From Ischnura elegans (taxonomy: Eukaryota > Arthropoda > Insecta > Odonata > Coenagrionidae), in the NCBI RefSeq assembly GCF_921293095.1, contig NC_060252.1, positions 8,370,001-8,434,000 of the forward strand: a DNA stretch of 64,000 nt, read 5' to 3'. Numbering within the stretch: the stretch's first letter is position 1; each line of letters starts with the position of its first letter. Below, one piece after another: positions 48,201 to 60,200 of the stretch. The translations under genes and the position numbers were made by a program. The notes under the pieces were generated by a model. That model had not been told where the DNA came from, made no database searches, and saw only the letters and a list, made by a program, of their open reading frames with translations.

Positions 48201-51200
48201 TAGATGACTCATGCAGCGGTTGACCTCCACAGAAATGGGGAACTTCGAAGCTGGTAGGAGAAAAAAGGTCAGTGGGGGAGAAAAGGGAGGGCCGGAAACA
48301 CGTTTCTATTGTTCTTGTGTAACTTGGTATTTTTTCGAAGCTTAAGTCTTCGTAATATGATCCCTGTACGAGGTGTGACCTTTTTTTTATTTCGAAGAAG
48401 AGGAAAGCCTCAGACGGGGGGGCTAGTGCTGAATGGAGAGGGATACCAGATCTTGGGAAATACGCTAATGTAAGTATCCCACGGTACTCAAGCAGCAGTT
48501 GACCTCCAGAAATGGGGAACTTCGAAGCAGGTAGCCAGAAAAAGGTCAGTGGGTGAGAAAAGGGGGGAGGGCGTGAAACACGTTTTTATTGTTCTCGTAA
48601 CTCGATATTTTTTTCGAAGTAGTGGTCTTCGTAATGCGATCCCTGCACGAGCTGGGACCTTTTGTTTGATTTCGGAGAAGAGGAAAGAGTCAGAGTGGGT
48701 GAGGCGAGTGCTGAATAGAGGGGGATAGCGGATCGTGGGAAATGCCCTAAGGTTGCTATCCCACGGCACTGAGGTTCTCCTGGTGGGGGGAATCGTGGAT
48801 TTTCGGATTTTTTCACCCGACCATTTTCGGTTCCCCACGTCGAACTCTTTTCACCGCTAAAATCCACGAATTTGATGTAATTCGTCAACTTGCGTAAAAC
48901 GGCGCTGCGAGCACTAATGACTACAGTTCTCTACATTTTTCCGAGTCAACTACCAACGACGTGCGTGCGACAGTGTATGACGCGAAATTCAAAGTATTCG
49001 AGGTATTCGAGGCGGTACTTTTCGCATAACAATTCGAAACCTCGAATAACGAATACTTTCTAATATTCGAGGTATTCGAGTATTCGCGGATACTATTCGC
49101 ACATCTCTAACAAAACAGAAAAAACACACCTTATTAGCAGTAGCTTAACGTGAGATGTCACATTGAATATAAATCTATTTTGGCACAAAAAAATGTTCCT
49201 AGATGTCTCCTATCAGCGAGCAAAAGTTGCATTGACTGGAATTCACCTCATAATACGAGCACAGACAGTCCTAAACGACGAATTCTCTGGTACCTACGAA
49301 TAAATGGATGAAGTTATTGTATATAAAAGCTAAGCGGACATTAGTAAACATCAAAATCGTTCTAATTACATACTTGAATGAATGATATGCTGTCGATAAC
49401 ATCAACTTACAATTAACGTATCCCCCTTCTAACGGCCGTGGCTCAGACTCCTACAACGATGTTATTTAGGTATTATAAAACTATTAGTTTAACTGCTCCA
49501 GTTTTAAATTTGATGCCCTTACTCAGATATTAATATTATAAATAATACAAAATATGAGGGCTTCCGAGCCTCTATCATCGGATATTTTGCTTTAAATAGA
49601 AAATAATCAACATGTCTCACAAACGAAGCTCTAACAACTGCTGGCAACTATTACAAACAATCACAACAATTGCTTCATGTTAGGCACCTATGACATCATC
49701 GAGGTTTTGTCGGCAGTGGCTTGGTGGGTGAGGGAGTTTTTGGCGTGCTTTAAAATTATTTATATTTATCATTGAATATCTCGCGAAGGAAAACTCAGAT
49801 TTACATGCGGTTTTCTTTGTTGAATTCAGAAAATAATTTTCTGTCCACCTGTGAAATAAAGAAAATTCATGCAAGTTCCCCATTGTGCTTATTCATTTTC
49901 TTATTGAAAAGAAGAATGAAGATTGTTTTACAAAATTTATGCTAGCAACTACATATGACTAAAACAATATAGAAAGGATAAGACCATGCTTGCCCTATTC
50001 TTAACTTTTATGTTCATCTACATTTCTTGTTGACATCTAGCAATTTCTTGTGCAATTTACCATATCTTGGAAAACTTATAATTCAACTTATGTCAAATTG
50101 GTGTAACAGTAATGACCTGATTTTAAATAGTGAGAAAACGCAAATAGCAATTTACTCAACAAAGACCAACTCTTCTGACATTAGTTCCATTCAGTTTATA
50201 AATAATGATTTCATGTTAGTAGATCAACATAAATTCCTAGGTATCTACTTTGACTCCCACCTCAAGTGGGATGTGCATATTTCTTACTTATGTAAAAAAC
50301 TGAATTCTGTATTTTATCTTTTATTTGTTCTAAAACATAATCTAAGCTTAACTGTCTTAAAAACCTTATATTTTGGTTTCTTTTACTCTAGAATAACTTA
50401 TGGAATAATAATATGGGGATCTTCATCCTCACTAATCAGCGTTTTTCGAATACAGAAGAAAATGATAAGGACCATGTGTAATCAACACTATTGAGCTCAT
50501 TGCCGACCACTTTTTAAAGACTTAAAGATACATACTTCCAATCCCATGTGTGTACTTATATTATTGTGTTGTGTTAAAAATTCAGAGCTCTTATGTTCAC
50601 AGATTTATTTTTCATCAACCCACACATTCAGGCCACATGGTGTTTATGAATAACTGTTTCATTTTTTGGCCTGATGGAGTTGTCACTCTGCCTTACCCCT
50701 TTGATGGGTGTCCCGCTGTAGTGCTGACTGACCCTGTCACAGTTTGGGGCAGGCGGACTGCGTACTGCACCCGAGGCAAAATTCTCCTTTTGAGAGAGCG
50801 AAGGGATTGGGTTGACTGTAAAATTCTATTGTACATTCTAACCTTGAAATGCACACGTAGGACGGAGAAGACACGGCAGAAGATCATGAAATTCCTTGGA
50901 AGATACGAATCAGTACCTCATTGGCGGTTGAGTCCCTACCATTCAAACGGCAATTAGTGTTACTTGGGAAATTTTCATCCTTTCATACATATTTGAAATG
51001 CTCTCCGGATCTCTCTGTATCCTTCTACTGCAACTGAAGAGGATTCTACCACAATATCATAGAATTGCACCAATTAACCATCCAATGTATGCCTTCAATG
51101 CAAAAAAAAATTGTGGTAAGAGCGCTGAAAAATTAATGTCTGTATGAAATTTGCAGCAAAGTAATAATTTTTAAAATTTTTTATACAAATATTGTAAACC

Positions 51201-54200
51201 CATCGTGCCTATCGTGAGAATATTAAACTCAAATTTTGCATTGAGTGCATTTATTTTCATAATTAGATTTGAAATTGACTACTAAATAGGGTTTAATTCA
51301 CAATTTAAAAAAATAATTGTTATTAACTTTTGAATTTGGAAATAATATTTAATAATGCTATGAAGTGTTTTTAATGAACTTATTTCACAGTTATACTATA
51401 ATACTGAATATTGGATGAAAATGAGGTGTTTCATTCCGAAAAATATTTTAGGGGTCAAATGACCCCTAGCCGTCCTTCTAGGTAGCGTAAAACTTCCGTC
51501 CTCCTAGTGTTAACCACTCACGTTACAACATAGAGAGCAACTAGTTGTACAAAAAATTAATAGTGCCATTAACAGTCTTACTAACATCACTGTGCTCACC
51601 AACTTGTGGCTGATTGCTGATTCGAAATTCATGTCCCAGCTCTTAGCCTTGTTGAGTGTCAGACATCAAAAGCTCCTGAAACACGCACTGGTTTTTGACG
51701 GCCCGAAGAGTAGAATTTTTGGCTTGCATAATTTTATCACATTTTTTTATACATAACTTGGAACAGTGAATAAAATTGCCTTTTTTTTCTCCTCCTCCAT
51801 TATGCCGTTGGAAACAAAATGATAATGCAATTGTTCTTTAAATATTGCCCATTTGTCGGCATTATCTGATGAATTATTTGGCAAATTTCTGATTGTTCCC
51901 ACGAAAGTGGTAGTGCCTTCCGTAATTTTACTCACGTGGTCAACGCGTCACAGCAAAAATTCTCACCGATTCCCAGCAATGGTGGTCCATCATTTTCTAC
52001 CACGAATAACAGTAACCATTGACTAACTCCTCATTATTCACTATTCACTGACTTGGTGCCCTTGAGTTCTACTACTGCATTTGAATAAGATCGCAGTCTC
52101 ATATTTGTACCATGCAAGGGAATTTTGAAAAAAAATTGCTCTGTAGCTGTTATCAGGCACCTGAAATTGCAGAACCTTTGTTGATCAAGATGTCAATTCC
52201 CTCTACATTAGCATTCACCAAGGGGCAGATTCAGCATTACATTTGGAGGGAGGGGGGTCATGACCTGGGTCTGGGGAATATAGAATACTCCTCAGAAAGA
52301 GGGGTTTCCCAGATATAATTTTTGTAGGGAGCTTTATGATAAATAAAACTCTATGTTTGGGACTTGTAGCCATGCATTCACATTTACACTCCATTTACTC
52401 CTTTACAAGAATACAAAAACTATTAAACTAATAAAAATTAAAAATTTTTGATAAGATTTGGTGTTGGTCATGACTCTTGTGCCCTCCTCCCCCCTAAATC
52501 TGCCCCTGCATTCACCATCCAAAAGCCTTCATCATTTCTCTCTCTTTCCCTCATATTGAACATCGGCGAATCTTCCTCCCTTCTATGACAATAACAACTC
52601 CCACTTGGTCCTTATGGCCTAGCCTTATTGTTGCTTTCACAAATACATATGTACTATGATGATAAACAGCCTATTCTCGTCTCAGTACCTGCGTTGCGGC
52701 ACATAGCTCTCAGATGTCCAACCTTTTTGCAGATGTCACATGTGGAATCCCTAAACCTGCAACTGCTTCTCGAGTGACCCTCAAGCCCACATCAATAGCT
52801 CACCCCTTTTTCACCTTTCCTTGGGGGTCTTCTGTTTCTTTTCCCCCCTCGTGCCATTACCCTGTGGACCTCAGCATCATCCAGGCTCTCCCTCTCATCA
52901 TACTGTCCTTCTACCGTTATGTGGACGTACCCTCTGCTATCAAAATGGACGTCTGCTTATCATCTCGCCATTTGCGTGAACTCAATCCTTTCGCAATCAA
53001 GCTGCAAATTCACAAAAACTGTTGTCCCCCAACTCCACGCACTCCATGAACTTCTGACTTTCTTTCAGACTGAAGTAATCATGGAATATTTTACACAGTT
53101 CTTCTAACTCAAGGTTTCTGGGCCTCTTAGGTTCACACAAGTTCCTCAGCACTTCGTAAGTCTCTTTCTCTTTAGAGGACTGCAGTATGGCATTCTTTTC
53201 TCTTTGTGCTAACTTTTTAAAGCATGGGCAATGAAATATTGTGAGAGCCATTCCGCATAGGACTTACAACTATCCTCCCCTGGCACAAAATGCTCCATTA
53301 AATTTGGCATCCTCATTGCTGCTGTAATGGCTGTGAGAAATAAACTAGCCACATGGCGAGTTTAGAAAAACAACAAACAAGTGAGCAATGCATAGTCTGA
53401 ACAAGTAAGTAACACATTGTGCATTCCCAACGTTACAAAATATGTAGCTCCCTGATTGTCAGCATATATTGTACAGGGGGTTCCAACAAAGACCAACTCA
53501 TCAAGGATTGATGATAACCATTGTGCCTCCTTTGATTCCTCATGCATTGTGATACATTGTGCGTATACAGTAGATAATGATTCCATGTTTTGTTTGCTAG
53601 TCTGCATTTTTGTTTACACTGAAAGATTTACTACTATGCTTGTCCTTTGCCCAATCTGAGTTGCAAGAAATCTCTATAGATTTGGTGTGAAGGCTGCATT
53701 TTTCGGATTTCACCTCTTCATTGTTGTGATGGAGACAACAGTTTCAACAGACAAAAGTTATCACTAGAGAATCTCAATATTTTCCCAGGATTATTCGAGA
53801 AGCGATTGAAATATCTAAACATTCTCATAATTTCATTTGAGAGGATAGCTACCAACTCCACAGCATGTTGAAGAGACTCTTTGTCCCATACCCCCGTGTT
53901 ATTGGTCGCATGGCAACCAATCAGCGACAATGCTAACTGCCCAGCTGCCTATATAAAGTTGGCAAAACACTTCAGCAAGCACTTTGACCTGAAGGCGCCT
54001 GCTAGAATGCAGGAGAAACTGTTGTCTCCATCACAATGACGACGTGGTGGAACCTGAAAAATGAAGCTTTCATTAATCTCTATCGATGCATTTCTCTTCT
54101 CATAGTTTAACTTTCAGTTACAGGTATGATTGAGGTGTGCACAATTGCATGCACAATGTGTGCTTTAAAGTCCCTCTATATTATTCCTTTATACCCTATT

Positions 54201-57200
54201 TTACACTAAGCATAACACAAATCAGGTCTGCTAGATCCAGATAGGTACTGCAAATTACCAACTGCCTTATGGTATAAATATTACATTTCTTTCCCTATAG
54301 TGCCTAGTCATCTATGAACACTCCTATTTTGAGTTCTTTCTTGTCATCACCATCATCACAAAGCTTGTATGGTTTCTACTTTATGCTTTCTCAATGAATG
54401 ATTTAAATTATTTTTTCAGATACCAATTGTATTTAGACTCAATGGATGTTAGTGGATTTGGTGAAATAGATGATGTTTCATTGAAGAGGATAATTAAGTC
54501 TACTACAAGATTCAGATCTACGAGAGTTCACGAAAATATTTTTGAGAGTGTAAGGATGAAATTATTTTCCCTGGAGTTATAAATCTCAATTTTCATGCAT
54601 GCATCTCAAGTTAACTTGCTAACAAAGTAAATTAAAAATTAGTTGTTGTGAGTATGGTATGTAATTAGAATTATGTATGTGACAAAAAATGATCAGAATT
54701 GTTTCATCAAAAGTCTGATAATTGACTAGGAAAATAAAATGGATATATTGAGGCCACTGAGTTCCTACCTGGAATACCCAAGATATTACGAGATATGTAT
54801 CTCTTCAGGGTGATGTAAATTGTGACTTGAATAATAATTGGGGTCATCCATTTTATGGGTGGCCCCTAGGCAGAAGGTATTTCTAGCAGGTACATATATG
54901 GAGTCTTTATGAGGGATCTGTAACTTTTTAATCAGTATACATATGTAGTTTCATGCAGTGATAAGACACTAGCCATTGTGGCTCATTGCCTAGTACCAGC
55001 CAGGGGAAGTGTCAAGAGCTCATTGAGATGGAGTGCTGGGTGGTGAGGCAGCATGCTGCAGCATTGTGGCAAAATGTTTTCGATTGGAGGATACTACTCA
55101 TTACGGTGTGAAGGACCAGACCTTTTTCCATTCGTAGGTAACAGCAAGTGAGATGAACTCTATGCTGTGGTGTGAGGGAAAGAAGGGGGGGGGAGGGGTT
55201 TGGTTTGGTGGGAGCAGGGGGGGGGGAAAGAGATGGAGGGAATGAGGAGAAGGATATTTCACGGGGAGGCTGGCTGCGTTGATTGGCGTACACGAAAGAA
55301 CGAGGGTTTACGTTATAGATTTCGAATTCGACAACATTTAATGCAGAAAAAAAACAAGGCAAGATACTTACACATAAAACATAAAATAAGTCAGTATTAT
55401 TTTCTAATTTGATCATCAAACTGGCCAGTGATAATAACCAAAATGATCAATTCAACAAAATATGGCAAAGTAGTAAAAAAACAATAAACTTGGGTTGCAT
55501 AATTATTTCGCAATATTTTACAGCATGAAATGTAAAGTAAAAAGATTTTTACAAAATTCTTTCACAAATAACTACCAAAAACTTCAAAAAACTCCTTTTA
55601 AGATAAAAAAGATATGTAGTAGGAAACAAAAGCAAATACAGTAGATTCCGTTTAATGGGTCCACCGGTTACTTGGGGTTGCCGCTTAACCCTTTTAGTGC
55701 CAGGGGGCCGATCCATCGGCCCGGGTAGTATATGCAAAGAGTGCCAAGGGCCGATCTATCGGCCAGGCTTATTTTGCACTGATGGCGTTTATTTTTTGAG
55801 CTTCGTGTGGATTTTTTCTCTATTTTTTAGTATCTATCATGCTTTAACATACCCGTAAGTATTGAGAGTCAACGAAAAAAAAATTAGTTTCAGAAAATCC
55901 ATATTAGGCTTTATATAATTTTTTTAGCGCAAACCTACAAATTCAGCAATAAAAGGCCCGGCATTCTTCAACTAACCAGGAAAAATGGGCTGGCACTAAA
56001 AGGGCTAATTGGGGCAGATCTTGAAGAACAGAACCCAATAGAGGAATATCCCAGAGTATTCTCCGCTTAATTGGGACAGCATGCCACTTTATTGGGCCAT
56101 GAGTCGGCGACATACACTCTATACTCGTGATGAAATTAATTTTTTTGTTTTTAGAATACTATTTTTTATATTTTCCTCCTTTGATTTACTCGTATTTTTC
56201 ACAAATGTTCCTATTTTTGCCCTATTTTGAAAGCTCTTGTTGTTATACTATCCGCAAGAGGATAGGACTTTCCTTTAATAGGACTTAGTAAAAGACATTC
56301 ATTCAGCGTCGCCTGAGGCTGTGAAAAATATTTTTAACTAAATTTTTACAATTCTTAAAAATGATAATAAATTAACTAAACTCGCTGATTTTTAATCATA
56401 TTAATAGTTTAATAAACTTATGTTGCATTATAAACATTATTTTGTCTTCTTTCTATCATTTTAATATTATTTTATGCCCATATACAGGATAGTTCACCTG
56501 ATTGGGGTAGCCGCTTAATTGGGACAAAGTGCATAAGTCCCGATATGTCCCAACAGAATCTACTGCATTAATAATCCTTATTTGAGCCTCACCCCAAGGT
56601 CACCTCACTTGCAGCAGTGGGAACCAGAACGACGTCACGGGGAGTTTTCCCAGCATTCATACTTAGCCGTGGCGTTTTCGCACGCTTGAAAATTTTCACT
56701 TTTCATTTAATCGCGAAAAATAGATATCATCATTTAAAAATCTAAAAGCATGAAATACGTACTCCAGGAGTAATAATCTTTCGATTTAGGCAATAAAAAA
56801 ATATAAGGAAACCACCCTATTATTGAGTTAGCCCATTGGCAGCCATTAAGGAGTGGAAATAGGTGGGTGCATACTGGAAGGATGAGGTCAACGATGAATG
56901 GAGCTTTGTGGACTGATTCTCATTGCAAACCGCAGAATATGGGCTGTGATCCTCTTTCCCCTGGCCTCCAAACTCCTGTACATATATCCATGCTATGTAC
57001 TTGAGTGCTGACAAGCTGGTAGACTGGGGTCAGCTGCTAGATTCTGCTGTAGGTTCTGCCAGTCATAGTCATGGTATTTGCAGTCTCTGGCTTTTTGAGT
57101 CGGAGGCTTTATTGTCATTCTTTGAGTGTCTTCAGCTTGATGTCCTTTGCCAAAGTCCTGAGACCTAAGTCTAGAGGTCTACCTGTCCGCACAGGGTTAA

Positions 57201-60200
57201 TGTCCATGGAAGGTAAAAAGTTTGGGAGGGTGCTTAAAAATTGCGTCAAAAGCTGGGCACAGGGTTGTGAGATGAGGTAAGGAGGGATGAGAGGTCACAT
57301 CAACATTACGATGTTTTTTTAGGAGTAATGTCACCTGCAACTAAGAATACAAGCTTTGTGTCCTGTCAATGTTCATAAGACCAACGGAACAGATTCATAA
57401 ATTGTCGCAGTGTCGGCAACTCTTTCAAGGCTAGTCAATCAAAGCAATCAAAAGCAGATAAAACTTGAAGATTTTAAATTAAATAACTTTCTTGTATCCT
57501 TTGAAAACACTCTACTGTATTGAGTAGTTAATTTATCCCCCCACTATTCTCATCTTCAACCAGGTGTGGTCATTTTGATAGTAGTGTGTTCATAATATCT
57601 TCTAGTGGTGTGTTCTATCTATCTAGTAGTGTGTTCATCATATTATCTGCCATTTTTTGTGCCACATCAATCCAAATTGAATTATGCATAATAAAATCCA
57701 TTACTGTTATTTAATTGGTAAATAGTTATATATTGATTTTATTTTCTCTATGTTGCATCTGCTGTTTCCAGAATTTCATTGTAAGAATGTATAAAATCTT
57801 TATAGTGAAATCAGTTCTGGTTAATTACATAGGTGACTAACCCTCAGCTGACTTCTTTGGGAAAAGTTATTGTAAAATATAATATATATAAAATATAAAA
57901 TGTAATAATATACCTTTAAACTAAACCTTTATCTGTTGATGGCAATGCCAGTGGATTTTTTTCTTTTTAAACTGGAACAATATCAACTTTTTTTTTACAT
58001 AAAATGATTTTATATTATCAATGATCTTTATAACCACTGGCTACCAAGGTGTTCCACTGAATGAAGTTCATTTATATATTTTGGTGAATTTTGGCATTCC
58101 CAATAATAATATGTGTGCGTGCCAGCTAATTCATTTCTAGTTTAATGTTTAATCTGATATACAGCCTAGAGCCTAAATTCTTATCGCTGATGGAAAGTTA
58201 TTTTTTCTTATAGCTGAAGGAAGATATCATGTACTTCCATCAAAGGGCTCTCTGTGATTTTGTTTTTAGAGATGCCTTCATAAAAAGTCCTGAAGCTTTT
58301 TCTTTTTTAAGTATTCCAGAGCAACAGATTAATGAAAAAGGTGAGCTATTACTGCCCATTGTTGGTAATCGCCATCACTTTCAAAAGTCGATCTACAAGA
58401 CTGGTGCAGTCGTCTCCATATTTTTCCAGAATCGATCTTCTTGTATTGGCTATGGTTTCCATGCATACCTAGAGTCAATTTGACAAGATAAACTTGTGCA
58501 ATGGTGCTTATTTGCCAACACTAAAAGATCCCATTTACACTGCCACATCAGAATACCCTAATAAACTCCATTTCATAGCCAAAACAGTCGAAGAGACATG
58601 ACAATTCAGGTGTAGCAGCGAGTTTTGTATTGTGATGGGGAGATAGACAATCATTAATAGTCACCGAAAGACGTAGTTAAGCACAAGTCCAGAAAATAGA
58701 ATTTCCAGCACATTGAAGAGATAGTATTCTAATTTTTTTTATACCCTCTGTTAAAAATGTGTAATTGTATACCAAAATTCAAGCATACTTCATTGTCTTT
58801 AAACAACTTATGTCTCCTTCCTCACTCAGTTTACCTGTTAAGGCAGCAAAGAATTTCAAATCATTTTGCGCGAAGAAGGAAATGGAGTCTTTTACTGGAC
58901 AAAGATATAAGTTTATTTCTGTTGGCAATGCTCCTACACCTTTATCTCAGTGGCATCCAAGAAAGATGAAACGAAGACCAAGAAGTTGGAGAAGAGGAAG
59001 GCAGTAATGAATGTAAGGAAATAGATTGTAAGGAGAAAGCTGAGAAAACCAGAAAATAAAATGGAGTGAGGGACAACATGTATGTTTATACTGCGTAAGG
59101 TGAGATGGAAGTGGAGACTATCGAAGTGATGGATACAGGGCATTACGTAGTGGTAAGTCTTGAAATAGTTTCACATATGACGATGGATTTACATAAATAA
59201 GAGAGATTATCTTTGAATCCCATGATGCGTAAAAACACGTTTATTCAGCACAACTGCCATAACACAAGTACAGTACTGGAAGTACAAAAAAATTGATATT
59301 CTCAGAAACAAAAGAGGAACATAAACCATAGAGAAAAATACATACCTTGGCGGCAATTTAAATTCACAACAGTAAGCCGGAAAGTCAAAGAGAGTTAGTG
59401 ATGATCATTCATGTTCCCGCCAGTGGTATTTCACTCAAAACAATGTGGTACTACCTCCAGACCTGATCAGCTGACCATGAGCAGCTAGGTAAGAATAAAC
59501 CAGCAATCAAGGGATAGTGATGAAGCCAGCCAGGCAAGGGACAAAGAGAAATCAGGCACAAACTTTTGAGGAGGCAGTGAGAAGATATCAAACTATTGTA
59601 CTCTCTGCGAAAATAAACCACAGAGAAAGCATCATGCTTTCTATTTTGTCATCATTCCCAAACAAAATTCCCTCCATTATTGATTAAATCAGCTGGGGGT
59701 TGAGACTTGCAGCAGCTTTAGTAATTAATAGGAAAATGGGGTCGGAGAGTAGTGGCCATTGAACCAGTGAGAGATTGCAATTGAGATTCCAAGGTCAGAC
59801 TGCAACCTATTCATAATGAGATTTAATGTTGCATTTTAGAAGACTGGGGAAATTAGGAGGGCAAGGCTGTGGAATGTAGAATCTCTGATTGGAACTCAGA
59901 GAAAGGAATGGCAGGAACTTGTGGAGAATAGTACATGGGAAATAGGAGATATGCAGACTTTGGAGGAACAGTGGTAGTGAGCTTGAGCAGGATACTCACA
60001 TCAGCAGAAAAGGTGATTAGCTATGAAGAGAGTAGAAGGGTAAAGGAACTTTGGATGATGGGGCAATGAGAAGGAAAATGCAGGAAAGAAGGAAATGTAA
60101 AAAATGGACACAGTGAGGCAAAAGGTTGTATGTGGAAATAAGCATGAGATTATGGTTAGAAATCAATAAGGCTAGAGAGAATCGGTGGAATAGGCAATTA

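Noticed and set aside
50550-50957. 135-codon plus-strand frame after the LINE fragment
   Set aside because: Its first part overlaps the LINE tail and the rest has no recognisable motif; possible interior of a piggyBac remnant but unproven.
55012-55419. 135-codon minus-strand frame with a Pro-rich run
   Set aside because: The run comes from low-complexity G tracts on the plus strand; no splice or domain support within the DNAH1 intron.
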